A DNA stretch of 64,000 nucleotides from Planctomycetota bacterium (GTDB taxonomy: Bacteria; Planctomycetota; UBA1135; UBA2386), in the NCBI GenBank assembly GCA_020638655.1, contig JACKIC010000005.1, forward strand, positions 248,001-312,000. The letters run 5' to 3'. A model generated the notes under the pieces. That model saw only the letters and a program-made list of their open reading frames with translations, ran no database searches and had not been told where the DNA came from. The position numbers and the translations under genes are program-made. This document shows positions 34,861-46,800 of this stretch, piece after piece (the first letter of the stretch is position 1; each line of letters opens with the position of its first letter).

Positions 34861-35888
34861 GCCGCAACGCGGCCCGACACCCGCTGACCCTGGCGATGTG
34901 GCGCTGCCTCGCCGTCGCCGGCTGGCCGACGCTCGCCGCGGCCGCCGTGGCGTTCACGTTCGCGCGCGTCTACGCGCCCATGGTCGAACCCGGCGCGGCG
35001 ACCGTGACGCTGAGTCCCTGGCTGCTGTTGCCGCTGCTGACCGCGACCGGCTGCTGCGCCGCCGCCGCGATCCGCCTGTGGCCGCTGTTCGCGCAGCAAC
35101 GCCCGGGCGCCGACTGGCTGCGGCGCTGGCAGCGCGGGCCGCTGGGCGGCCTGGGCGCCGTGATCGGCGGCGCCCTGCTGGCGCAGCTGGCGCTGACGCT
35201 GCCGCTGACCACGGGGTTCGCGCGCGCGCTCGGCGCGCCGGCCGAGGCCCGCGCCGTGGTGCGGCCGCGCCTGCCCGAACTGCCCGTGCTGCAGCGCCCC
35301 GGCCAAAGCCTCGTCGCGTCGCTGCCCGCGGCGGTCGAGCTGCGCGAGCTGCGCCTGCGGCCGCGCGCGGGCCTGCCGGGCAGTCCCTTCGTGGCCAGCC
35401 GCATCGAACTGCGCCTCGACGGCGAACGGCTCGAGAGCGCGCTGCCGGAGTTCGAACAGGACCGCCAGCTCGTCGTCCTGCCCATGCCCGCACGCCCCAT
35501 CAGCGAACTCGAGTTGCGCCTGACCGCAGGTTCGGTGCCGCTCTGGTTCGACGACGACAGCCTGGAGTGCGTCGCCAGCGCGCCCCATTCGACCGTCGTC
35601 AACGGGCTCGCGACCGCGCTGCTGGCCTTGTTGCCGACGCTGCTGGCGCTCGCTCTGGCCGCGCTCGCCGGCGCGGTCTCGACCTCGCCGACCGTCGCGC
35701 TCGTGGCCGGCAGCTGCCTGTTCGTGACCACCATCGGCGCCATCGGCCCGTTGGACCCGGCGCTCGACGCGCTGCTGCGCGGCCGCTGGATCCCGGGCTC
35801 GGGCACATTCGGCGGCGCCGTACCCTTCCTTGCCGCCGCGTGCGTGGCCATGATCGGCAGGATGCTGCTGCAAGGGCCCAGACGATGA
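34857..35888 (+). CDS. Membrane partner of the ABC transporter
   Basis: The 343-residue protein starts at a GTG that overlaps the ATPase stop. Three or four hydrophobic helices lie near the N-terminus (LAVAGWPTLAAAAVAFTFA; LLLPLLTATGCCAAAAIRLW; GAVIGGALLAQLALTLPL). A large soluble strand-rich region lies at about 125-235, and three helices close the chain. This layout fits an ABC-2-type permease with an external domain, but the family is not recognised. Its stop overlaps the next start (ATGA). Confidence 0.78.
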
Positions 35889-36670
35889 TGCGCGCGGGAG
35901 TGCACTGGGGGCTGGCCGTCGCCCTGTCCGGCGCCGCCGCGACGCTGGTGACGCCGTCGTTCGGGGCGTTGCGCGAAGTCGCGTCGTGGCTGGTGCGGCC
36001 CGCGGTGCTGCCGTTCGCGTGGCGCGCCGTCGACGCCGCGCAGCGCCGCGGCGACGCCAACGAACTGTTCGCGCGCGCGCAGCAGGTGCTCGACTGGCTG
36101 CCGGGCTGGACCGACGGGCACATGGTGTTCGCCTACCGGTTCGCGCTCGACGGCGGCCAGGCGTCCGGCGACCAGGCGCAGCGCGCCGACGCCGCCCTGC
36201 GGCGCCTCGACATCGCCCTGAGCTGGCTCGAACGCGCCCGCGCCGACGCCGGGCCGCGCCGCCTGCCGCAGCTGCTGCAGACGATGTCGTTCCTGCCGGT
36301 CCTGGCCCAGATGCAGGAGCCGGGGCTGCGCGAACTGCTGCGCCCGCGCGGCGGCGCCGCCGCCATCGCCGACGGCTATCTCGCCCAGGCCGAGGCCCTG
36401 ACGGGCTCGGCCGCGGTGCACGAGCAGCGGTTGTTCTTCACCCCGCAGCTGGTCGCCGCCATGCTCGACGCCGGCCAGCAGCCGCTGGCGCGCAAGGTGC
36501 TGCTGACGGCGATCGAACGCAGCGCCGACGTTCGCAACCGCGAGCTGGCCACCGAGTGGCGCCAGCGGCTCGAGGAGCTGGTGCGCTGGCTCGACGGCGA
36601 CCCCACCGTCGACCTCGCGGCCGTGCGCGCCGACGAGCGCTTCTCCGTGTTGTTGCCCTATCTGCGCTGA
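35885..36670 (+). CDS. Helical protein of unknown function in the ABC operon
   Basis: The 261-residue protein has one N-terminal transmembrane helix (HWGLAVALSGAAATLVTPSFG). The rest is helical and resembles tetratricopeptide-like packing (NELFARAQQVLDWLPGWTDG; RRLDIALSWLERARADAG). No enzyme motif is seen. Its start overlaps the permease stop, so it is probably an accessory subunit of the same transporter. The gene is followed by a DedA gene after 39 bases. Confidence 0.75.
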   Translation: MMRAGVHWGLAVALSGAAATLVTPSFGALREVASWLVRPAVLPFAWRAVDAAQRRGDANELFARAQQVLDWLPGWTDGHMVFAYRFALDGGQASGDQAQRADAALRRLDIALSWLERARADAGPRRLPQLLQTMSFLPVLAQMQEPGLRELLRPRGGAAAIADGYLAQAEALTGSAAVHEQRLFFTPQLVAAMLDAGQQPLARKVLLTAIERSADVRNRELATEWRQRLEELVRWLDGDPTVDLAAVRADERFSVLLPYLR

Positions 36671-36709
36671 CCCGCGGCGAGAGATCGCTCCGCCTTCGAC
36701 CGCTCCGCA

Positions 36710-37561
36710 ATGTTCGACCAGATCGTAGCCGCCCTGAACGAGAACCCTTACCTCGGGGTCGCGCTGGTCTTCCTGCTGTGCGGTCTGGGGTTCCCGCTGC
36801 CCGAGGAGATCGTGCTGCTGGCGGCCGGCTATGTCTGCGCCAAGTTCCCCGAGCACGCCACGTTGCACTGGATGATGGTGTGGTGCGCGGGCGCCATCCT
36901 GACCGGCGACCTGCTGCCGTTCGTGCTGGGCCGGGTGTTCGGCGTGCGGCTGCTGCGCCTGCGCTGGCTGCGCTACTACATCACCAAACAGCGCCTCGCC
37001 AACTTCGACCGCTGGTTCCGCCAGCGCGGCGACCTGGTGATCTTCATCGCCCGCTTCGTCGCCGGCCTGCGCGTGGTGGCGTTCTTCACCGCGGGCTCGA
37101 TGAAGATGCCGTGGCGGCGCTTCCTGTTCTACGACGGCCTGGGCATCGCGCTGATCGTGCCGCTGCTGAGCTGGCTCGGCTTCCACTTCGCAGATTTCAT
37201 CGAGCGCATGATCACCACCGTGCAGCGCGTCGAGCGCGGCATCCTGTGGGGCGCGATCGGGGGGCTGGTCGTGGTCGGCCTGTGGTACTGGCTGTGGAAG
37301 CGCCGGCGGCGGCTGGACCGTCAGGCGGCGCCGCGCGACACCTTCGTCGAACCCAAGCAGCCGATCGCCGCGCCGGAGCCGGCGGCCGCCGATTCCACCG
37401 CGGTCACCACGACCGTCGCCGAGGTGCCGCCGGCGCCCGAGGCCTCGGCCGAACCGCCGGCACCGCCGCCGGACGAAGCTGCCGATTCGCAATCCGAGGG
37501 CGCGACCAACCCCCCGGTGCCACCGGCCGATCCGGGTGATTCCGACCGGCCCGCGGGCTGA
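36710..37561 (+). CDS. DedA-family membrane protein
   Basis: The 283-residue DedA (SNARE-associated, VTT domain) protein has the conserved start (YLGVALVFLLCGLGFPLPEEI), the glycine-rich helix region and the F-x-R-F segment (IFIARFVAGLRVVAFFTAGS). DedA proteins help recycle undecaprenyl phosphate and keep membrane potential. A C-terminal tail of about 80 residues rich in Pro, Ala and acidic residues is longer than usual and may extend outside the membrane. Confidence 0.92.
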   Translation: MFDQIVAALNENPYLGVALVFLLCGLGFPLPEEIVLLAAGYVCAKFPEHATLHWMMVWCAGAILTGDLLPFVLGRVFGVRLLRLRWLRYYITKQRLANFDRWFRQRGDLVIFIARFVAGLRVVAFFTAGSMKMPWRRFLFYDGLGIALIVPLLSWLGFHFADFIERMITTVQRVERGILWGAIGGLVVVGLWYWLWKRRRRLDRQAAPRDTFVEPKQPIAAPEPAAADSTAVTTTVAEVPPAPEASAEPPAPPPDEAADSQSEGATNPPVPPADPGDSDRPAG

Positions 37562-37586
37562 TCGCGCCGACCGGTCCGAGTCGCGC

Positions 37587-37616
37587 TTGCTCCCGAACGG
37601 CCCCGGCGGCTATCTT
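37587..37616 (+). promoter_or_regulatory. Weak sigma70-like promoter for hppA
   Basis: TTGCTC (37587-37592) and TATCTT (37611-37616) are separated by 18 bases, 41 bases before the start codon. Only seven of 12 bases match consensus. Confidence 0.35.
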
Positions 37617-37657
37617 GCCGCCCCACTTTTTCGCACCGGCCCTCGGAAAGCTCCCCC

Positions 37658-39721
<2,064 letters not shown>

Positions 39722-39745
39722 TGCTGCGCGCGTGAATTTCTCTGC

Positions 39746-39784
39746 GCCCCTGCCGGGAACGCTCCCGGCAGGGGCGTTTCCTTT
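39746..39784 (+). terminator. Intrinsic terminator of hppA
   Basis: A perfect 13-bp stem (GCCCCTGCCGGGA and its complement) with loop ACGC is followed by GTTTCCTTT. It starts 24 bases after the hppA stop. Confidence 0.92.
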
Positions 39785-39827
39785 GGTGGGCAGGGTCCCG
39801 GGGGCTTACCGGGACCGGCCGCTGCGG

Positions 39828-39833
39828 TATCCT
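39828..39833 (+). promoter_or_regulatory. Possible -10 element (TATCCT) for rsfS
   Basis: TATCCT lies 48 bases before the TTG start and downstream of the hppA terminator, where a new promoter is expected. Confidence 0.4.
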
Positions 39834-39881
39834 CCGCCAACCGCGGGCGTCGTGGCGACGCACCGCACCCAACCGAGAGCT

Positions 39882-40460
39882 TTGAGCACCCCCCTTCCCG
39901 ACCGCCGTTCCACGTCCTCCTCCCCCATCGCCCAGAGCGCCGCTGCGGATGCGGTGCAACTCGCGCTGCAGATCGCGCAGCGCCTGGACGAGAAGCAAGC
40001 CGAGGACATCGCCGTGCTCGACGTCTCCGGCCCGCTGGTGATCGCCGACGTGTTCGTCGTCGCGACCGTCGGCAGCACCCGGCAGGCGCAGGCGCTGGCG
40101 CGTGAGATCGACCAGGAGGTCAAGGGCCTGCGCGGCCGCCGCCGCCGCAACACCGGCGGCCTCGAGACCGAGGACTCGAACTGGGTGCTGCTCGACTTCG
40201 ACGACGTCGTCGTGCACCTGTTCCTGCCCGAGGCGCGCGTCTACTACGGCCTCGAGGAGCTGTGGGCCGACGTGCCGCGCATCCCGTTCACGCCGGCGCC
40301 CAAGCCCGCCGCGGCCCCGGTCGAACGCCGCCAGCCGACGCTGGCCGGCATCGACCTCGACGAACTGCGCCTCGGCGACTTCGGCGCAATCGAGCCGGAC
40401 GACGCCGCGCAGACGGATGGCGACGGCGGCAGCGACGCCGACAGCGACCGCCCCGAATAG
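39882..40460 (+). CDS. rsfS: Ribosome silencing factor RsfS with acidic C-terminal extension
   Basis: RsfS binds ribosomal protein L14 and blocks subunit joining in starvation. The core (about 20-130) has VLDVSGPLVIADVFVVATVG, VLLDFDDVVVHLFLPEARVY and YGLEELWADVPRI. A tail of about 60 residues rich in Pro then Asp is not part of the standard protein. A TTG at 39882 with GAGAG upstream is the best start because the upstream open frame runs through the hppA terminator. The gene stands alone, 128 bases before the next one. Confidence 0.9.
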   Translation: MSTPLPDRRSTSSSPIAQSAAADAVQLALQIAQRLDEKQAEDIAVLDVSGPLVIADVFVVATVGSTRQAQALAREIDQEVKGLRGRRRRNTGGLETEDSNWVLLDFDDVVVHLFLPEARVYYGLEELWADVPRIPFTPAPKPAAAPVERRQPTLAGIDLDELRLGDFGAIEPDDAAQTDGDGGSDADSDRPE

Positions 40461-40587
40461 CGGCGACCGCGAACTGCCGCCAGGACCGACGATTCGGCCC
40501 GGGGCGGTGGAGCCCGACCCCCGTCGCCGTCGATACTGACCGTGTGGTCGCGACAGGACTCGCGGCGAACCGACCACGAACCTCCCC

Positions 40588-42336
40588 ATGACCGAACCGA
40601 TCCAGTGGCTGCACTTCGAAGCGGCGACGCTGCGCCGGGCAGCCGACGCGGATCGACCGGTGCTGATGGTGCTCGTCGCGCCCTGGTGCCAACACTGCCG
40701 CGACCTGCTGCAGACCAGCTTCGCCGATCCCCAGGTCGTGCGCCTCGTCCAGGAGCACTTCGTACCGGTGCTCGTCGACGCCGAACGGCGCCCGGACGTC
40801 AACCAGCGCTACGGCACCGGCGCCTGGCCGACGATCGCCTGGCTCACCCCCGAAGGTGAGCTGATCGCCCACGAGAACCACCTCGACGCCGAGCAGCTGC
40901 GGCAGCGGCTCGAGCGCGTGCGCACGGCCTGGCGCGAGGAGAAGGACGCCATCCGCAGCGGCCTCAAGGAGCTGTGGTCCCACCACGGCGACCGGCCCGC
41001 GCAGCGCCGCAACCGGCTGCGGCGCGAGATGGTCGACGAGGTCGCCGACGCGATCTACGAGCGCTTCGATCACCGCCACGGCGGCTTCGGCGAAGGCAGC
41101 AAGTTCCCGCACCCCGAGGCGATCGACTTCGCGCTGGTGCAGGTCAGCAAGCGCCGCGACGACCGCATGCACGAGGTCGTCACCAAGACCCTCGACGCGA
41201 TGATGGAGAGTCCGATGCAGGACATCGTCGAGGGCGGCTTCTTCCGGTTCTCGCGCACGCCCGACTGGCACACGCCCAACCACGAGAAGATCCTCGACCA
41301 GAACGCGCTGGTGCTGCGCGCCTACCTCGAGGGGTACCAGGTGTTCGGCAAGGAGGCCTACCGCCGCGCCGCGACCGGCATCGCGCAGTGGATCAGCGAG
41401 CGCATGCGCAACCCCGACACCGGCGCCTTCGCCGGCAGCCAGGACGCCGACGCCGACTACTTCCAGGCCTCGCGCGAACAACGCGAGCTGCGCCAGGCGC
41501 CGTCGATCGACCGCACCGTCTACTGCCACGCCAACGCGCTGACCGTCTCGGCCCTGTTCAAGGCCGCGGCCGTGCTCGGCGAACCGCGCTACAAGGACGA
41601 GGCCCTGACCGCGCTGCGGTTCGTGCTCGAGAACCTCTACGACGGCCGCGACGTCTTCCACTACTGGGACGGCACCTACCATCTGCCGGGCCTGCTCGGC
41701 GACCAGGCGCACCTGATCCGCGCCCTGATCGACGCCTCACAGAACACCGGCGACGCCGACCTGCTGCTGCCCGCCGAGGCGATCGCCGAGCGCGCGATCG
41801 CGCGGCACAAGGCGCCCAACGGCGGCTTCTACGACATCCTGCCGAGCACCAGCCAGCAGGGCTCGATGAGCCGGCGCAACCGCTCGATCCTCGACAACGC
41901 GACCATGGCCGAGTCGCTGGTGCGCCTGAGCTACCTGTCGCGTCGGCCCGAGTTCTACGACGAGGCGATCGGCGCGCTCGAGGCGTTCGCCGTCGACTTC
42001 AAGGAGTACGGCTACTACGTCGCGGGCTACGGCCGCGCCATCGACCTGATCTTCTACGAACCGTTGTTCGTGACGATCGTCGGCGACCGCGACAGCGACG
42101 TCACCGCCGGCCTGCGCCGCGCGGCGCTCGCGACCTACGTGCCGTCGCGCATCGTGCAGACCCTCGATCCCCGCCACGACCCGATCCTGCTGGGCCGCAG
42201 CGGCATCGACGTGACCGAGGCGCCGGTCGTGCATCTCGCCGTCGGCAAGTCCCACGCCGCGGTCGCCCACAACGAGGTGGAGCTGATGGCCGCGATCGAA
42301 CGCATCGAGATGCAGCGGCGCAGCTCGGCGGACTGA
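40588..42336 (+). CDS. DUF255/YyaL-type thioredoxin-domain protein
   Basis: The 582-residue protein has an N-terminal thioredoxin-like domain (about 1-110) with APWCQHCRDLLQTSFADPQV and a cis-Pro in GAWPTIAWLT. A large (alpha/alpha) barrel-like domain follows, with GGFGEGSKFPHPEAIDFAL, GGFFRFSRTPDWHTPNHEKI and LDNATMAESLVRLSYL. This is the YyaL/spermatogenesis-associated protein 20 family (usually near 650-700 residues), whose activity is unknown; the barrel resembles N-acylglucosamine epimerases. The protein is likely cytoplasmic as no signal peptide is present. Confidence 0.92.
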   Translation: MTEPIQWLHFEAATLRRAADADRPVLMVLVAPWCQHCRDLLQTSFADPQVVRLVQEHFVPVLVDAERRPDVNQRYGTGAWPTIAWLTPEGELIAHENHLDAEQLRQRLERVRTAWREEKDAIRSGLKELWSHHGDRPAQRRNRLRREMVDEVADAIYERFDHRHGGFGEGSKFPHPEAIDFALVQVSKRRDDRMHEVVTKTLDAMMESPMQDIVEGGFFRFSRTPDWHTPNHEKILDQNALVLRAYLEGYQVFGKEAYRRAATGIAQWISERMRNPDTGAFAGSQDADADYFQASREQRELRQAPSIDRTVYCHANALTVSALFKAAAVLGEPRYKDEALTALRFVLENLYDGRDVFHYWDGTYHLPGLLGDQAHLIRALIDASQNTGDADLLLPAEAIAERAIARHKAPNGGFYDILPSTSQQGSMSRRNRSILDNATMAESLVRLSYLSRRPEFYDEAIGALEAFAVDFKEYGYYVAGYGRAIDLIFYEPLFVTIVGDRDSDVTAGLRRAALATYVPSRIVQTLDPRHDPILLGRSGIDVTEAPVVHLAVGKSHAAVAHNEVELMAAIERIEMQRRSSAD

Positions 42337-42387
42337 AGGCTCGCCTTCCCGCTCAGCTCTCGAACCCGATCAGATATCGAGCCCGAA

Positions 42388-42612
42388 TCAGATCTCGAGC
42401 TTCGTCGGCGCGTTCGCCTCTTCGTCCGGCACCAGCTCGATCAGACCGCGACGCAGCTCCTCGCTGGCGATCTTGATGTAGTTGCGTTCCCGCGTCTCGA
42501 ACAGCGGCTTCTGGCCGCGGACGAGCTCACGCACGCGCTTCTGCAACAGGGCGGTGAGGCGGAACGATCCGCCGACTTGCTTGACCAGCTCCTGGGGGAG
42601 GCTTTGTTCCAT
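42388..42612 (-). CDS. rpoZ: RNA polymerase omega subunit
   Basis: This 74-residue protein resembles omega, which helps assemble and stabilise RNA polymerase by holding beta-prime. Features are LVKQVGGSFRLTALLQKRVRE then YIKIASEELRRGLIEL. The N-terminal residues and the late KIASEEL helix fit the family though the whole is divergent. The ATG at 42612 is preceded by a purine-rich site. In many bacteria rpoZ lies next to gmk; here it follows prepilin genes on the same strand after 146 bases. Confidence 0.85.
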   Translation of the reverse strand: MEQSLPQELVKQVGGSFRLTALLQKRVRELVRGQKPLFETRERNYIKIASEELRRGLIELVPDEEANAPTKLEI

Positions 42613-42663
42613 ACGGACTTCGGGGTCTGGACCGGGGTGGGAGGGGCCGATCAGGGGCGAGGA

Positions 42664-42669
42664 GGATAC
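42664..42669 (-). promoter_or_regulatory. Possible -10 element (TATCCT) for rpoZ
   Basis: TATCCT on the minus strand, 52 bases before the rpoZ start and after the end of the prepilin operon. Confidence 0.4.
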
Positions 42670-42758
42670 GGTGCCCACCCCCCGCGCGCAACAACCTGCC
42701 GTTGCGTCATGCCGCAACGGCGCTGGCGCAGCAGATCGGGCGCCGCCGCTCCGCGACC

Positions 42759-43802
42759 CTACAGATCGCGGGTGTCGATCACGATCTGCAGGTTGGCCGA
42801 GGCCATCAGCCCGCGCCGGTTGGTGCTGGCGATGACCAGGTGCACCAGCACCTGGCGGGCCGAGCTCGGCCCGACGACCTGGACCTCGAAGCCGTGCGGG
42901 AAACCCACGCCCGAGGTGTCCTCGAGCGCGTACTTGGTGACCTGCAGGGTCGGCGCGAACACCGTCGCCACGGAATGGTGGCGATAGGACAAGAGGCCGC
43001 GCACGTCGTTGTCACGGCGCAGCACCTCCCACGGGTCCGGGCGCCCGCCGCTCGGCGTCGTGCTCATCGAGCCGTCGGAGTCGTCGATCTGGCGGAAGGT
43101 GCCGACCACCGCCGGGTCGGCGCCGCGGTTCCAGACCACCTGCACCGGCGAACGCACCGCGCCGGTCGCGTCGGCGGTGCCGTTGGCGAGATGCTCGAGC
43201 ACCTCGGCCTGATCGGTGAGGTCGGTGATGCGGTCGACGGCGACGCCGTCGACGAGCGGCTCGCTCTCGATGCGCACCAGGTTGAGGCCGATCGCGCTGC
43301 CCGCCTGCGGGCCGCTGTCCTCGGGCGTGAGGTAGTAGTAGACCCAGCGATAGACGTCGACGAGGTACTCGTTGGTGCTGGCGCAGACGAACCGGTCGGT
43401 CCAGGCCAGGCGCGTGAAGAACAGCGAGTTGCCGGTGATCGCGCGCGACACCGTGTCCATCTCGATCGACCCGTTCGCGGAGACCGTGGGCAGCGCGCTC
43501 CCGGTCAGCGGCGTCGGCGCACCGCTGAGGTCGAGGACCCCGAGATTGGCGTTGCCCTCGGCGTCGTTGCCGAACAGGCGCACGCTCGAGACGAGCTCGA
43601 GCCGCATCTGGTCGATCAGGTCCTGGGTGATCTCGGTCGAGCGGTTCAGGCGCCGCGCGTACTCCTGCGAGTCCGCGCCGCTGACCGACAGCGTCGACAC
43701 GATGATGACCAGGACGGCGAGCAGAGCCGAGGCGATGACCACCTCGACCAGGCTGAAGCCCGACTCGCGCCGGGACGCGTGGCTGGTTGTGGTGTGGCTC
43801 AT
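42759..43802 (-). CDS. Prepilin-like protein (PulJ/PilW type)
   Basis: The 347-residue protein has a 14-residue basic leader and the prepilin signal SGFSLVEVVIASALLAVLVI with Glu5. The remainder is an extracellular beta-rich domain with Tyr-rich segments (VYRWVYYYLTPED). PulJ and PilW are minor (pseudo)pilins that prime type II secretion or type IV pili. The start codon overlaps the stop of the giant prepilin gene upstream (ATGA). No assembly ATPase, secretin or prepilin peptidase gene is in the window. Confidence 0.85.
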   Translation of the reverse strand: MSHTTTSHASRRESGFSLVEVVIASALLAVLVIIVSTLSVSGADSQEYARRLNRSTEITQDLIDQMRLELVSSVRLFGNDAEGNANLGVLDLSGAPTPLTGSALPTVSANGSIEMDTVSRAITGNSLFFTRLAWTDRFVCASTNEYLVDVYRWVYYYLTPEDSGPQAGSAIGLNLVRIESEPLVDGVAVDRITDLTDQAEVLEHLANGTADATGAVRSPVQVVWNRGADPAVVGTFRQIDDSDGSMSTTPSGGRPDPWEVLRRDNDVRGLLSYRHHSVATVFAPTLQVTKYALEDTSGVGFPHGFEVQVVGPSSARQVLVHLVIASTNRRGLMASANLQIVIDTRDL

Positions 43803-46800
43803 CGCTGGATGTAGATCTTGGTCTTGTGGTACGAGTAGTGGACCTGCGCGCCCTGCCGGAAGCAGTCGATGCGCAGCAGGTAGCTGCCCTCGGGGAACTG
43901 CGCCTGCGGCACGTCCCAGTCGTAGGTCTCCGATCCGGCACCGGTGTCACCGATCAGGTAGGTCGGATCGGTCGGGCGCTCCGACGGCGTCGCCACCGAG
44001 TCGTCCTGGACGTGCAGCCAGGTCGTGCCGTTGTCGGGCGAATACATGATCACGTACTCGAGCTCGAGCTCGTCCTCGGAGAACGAGCCGGTCGCGGTGT
44101 ACGGCTCGCCGTCCCAGCGGGTCCACGACACGTCGTACTGGATCTGGATGGTGCTCGGGTCGAGCAGCTCGGTGATGTCGGTCGGCGACTCGATCTCGAG
44201 GCGCGGCAGCTGCTGGATGCGCAGCGTGTTGGAGGTGTCACCGGCCTCGAAGAACGAGTGCACCAGCGACAGGCACGCGAACTTGGCGATGAACGTCGTG
44301 CCCGCGTCGACGGTCTTGTCGATGCCGTTGACGACGATGTACGCCGCGTCGGTGCCGGTGTTGTCGACCAGCTTGACGAGGCCCGAGCCGATGCCGCCCG
44401 AGTGCGTGTAGTAGGTGCGGTAGAGGCTCGCCGAGTAGCGCTGGGTCGAGTACGGCGCGAAGTTCCAGTGCTCGCCCGTGGTGCCGCTCCAGGTCAGCCC
44501 GAACGGGCGGCTGATCGGCGCGTCCGTCGGCATCGTCATGTTGTAGTTGTTCGCCAACTCGAGCCCGATCGCGGTCAGCGGTCCGGTGCCCGAGGTCGAC
44601 GTGTGGTGGAACGACGACGACGAGGTGCCGATGTTGAAGAACGCGGTGCAGCCCGGCGACGAGGTGCGCTGGTGGTAGTTGTTGATCGCCGTGCCGTAGG
44701 CGGTGCGGTTCGTGTTGCCCGAGTACACGCTGTTGACGGTGCCCTGGTAGAACTGCCCCGAGCTCGTGCCCGCGGTCAGGTTGCCGACCATCGCGCCGCC
44801 GGCGTCCAGGCCTTCCCAGGTGCTGACGGAGGAGTCGGGGAACAGCTCGCCGAGCCACGGCTTGCCCCACCAGTAGGCGGCGTTGGTGTCCCGCACGAAG
44901 CGGCGCGCGCTGGTGATCGTGTTGAGGTAGCCGCCGGTGCTCGGCACGCCGTGCGGCGTCAGGTCGCTCGGGATCGAGTTCGGGTAGCCGTTGGCCGAGT
45001 CGTAGCCGATGTCGTTGCCGATGCCGAGGTAGTAGTACGAGAAGCCGGTCAGGGTCGTGTAGACGATGTTGCTCTTCACGAGCGCCTTGCGCAGCAGCTC
45101 GAAGTAGCGCGGCACGTCGCACGACATCGACGAGTTCCAGCGGTTGGCGAGCTTGCTGGCGGTGATGCTCGGGTAGTCCGCGGCGCTGTTCTCGCTGCTG
45201 TTGTTCAGCGAGTCGTGGTACCAGTTGTAGCCGTCCGGGTAGTCGGCATCGCCGGCGAACAGGTCCTTGTAGGGCACGTGCCGCGGGTCGCCGTTGAACT
45301 GTGAGCGCTCGGTGATCGGCACGTCCTCGGCGCTGTCGGCCCACCAGGCGTAGGTCACCGAGAGGTTCTCGGGCTGGTTGCGCGCCGACGGCGGCCACAT
45401 GGTGCCGGCCGTGTACGGGTTGGCGCCGCTGTAGATGCGGGTCTTGACCTTGAGCACGACGTCGTCGGTCGGGTTGTAGTGGTTGCCGTCGTCGTCGACG
45501 AACACGCTGCTGGTCAACGCCGCGGGCTGGATGGTCAGCGTCCAGCGCGCGGTGTTCTTCGGACCGACACCGGTCGAGGCCAGGTTGGTCGAGAAGTTGC
45601 GCGCGGCCTCGACGGGGCACGGGATGTAGGGCATGAAGTAGAGCTGGGCGCGCTCGGTGTTCTCGAGCCCGCAGCCGCCCACCGGCGGCGCGACCACCGG
45701 CGTGTTCCAGAAGTAGATGCGGGTGAACCGCGGATCGCCGGGGATGCCGGAGTCGTTCCAGGTCGCCCAGTAGCGCATCTCGTTGGGCTCGACCAGCGCG
45801 TCGTAGTAGTTCTTCGCCGTCGCGAACGCGAAGTAGCTCGAGTCCGGGATCGTCCCGACCGGCACGCCGCCGCGCAGGCTCTGCAGGTCGCAGAGGGTGC
45901 TGTTCAGCTCACCGTAGGGCGAGGCGTGATCGACCAGGTCGACGCCCATCACGTCGATGTAGGTGATCGGCGCGAACTGCGAGCCGGTGTAGGTCGGCGT
46001 GTTGTCGTTGTAGGCGTAGATGCGCAGCTGCAGCGGGTCGCTCGACCCCGGCGCGCCGGGGTTGCGGTAGGTGCGCAGCTCGGCCGGGTGCGTGACCACG
46101 CGGATGCGCGGGTAGGTGACCGGATCGCGCGCCGCGTCGCTGTAGTTGCGCAGGGCCGGCATCGGCAACAGCTCGCCGTGCAGGTTGATCATCAGCGCGT
46201 TCCGGTACTTGTCCGGGCTGCTGTACATGTCCTCCAGCAACAGCCGCCAGGTCGGCTCCTTCGACATGTCGTCGAGCTCGGCCGGCGGCGTGGTGTTGGC
46301 GGCGATCGCCGCGGCGATCGCCTGTTCGCGCGCCTCGACCTCGGCGACGCGGGTCTGCCACAGCTCGAGCTCGTCGTAGTAGCGCATGCCGTGGTTGAAG
46401 AAGTCGGCCAGCGCGTACGGGTGCGGATTGGTGGTCGCGTCGTAGCCGTTGCGCTCGGTGCCGTCGACGTTGATGCGCGCGCCGATGTTGTCGGGCACGT
46501 AGTAGAACGACGACGAGTTGCCGGTCGGCATGCGACCCGGGTAGTGGTAGACCTGCGGCACCGGCTGCAGGCTGTCGAGCGTGTCGTTGACGTACGGCCG
46601 GTAGCCCTGGTTGCGGCCGAAGCTCGACTTGGTGATCCAGTGCGTGCGGAACTGCAGGCCCGGGTTGCGCGTCTCGAGGTCGGTGATCATCGACTCGACG
46701 AACGGCTTGATCGAGTCCATGTAGACCCACCAGCCCGGGATGTTCTCGATCGCCAGCAGGTAGACGTCGAACACCTCCGTGGTCGGGAACGCGCTGCCGG

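Noticed and set aside
36710..37561. DedA protein as part of the ABC transporter operon
   Set aside because: It follows after 39 bases without overlap and belongs to an independent family; co-transcription is possible but no functional link is evident.
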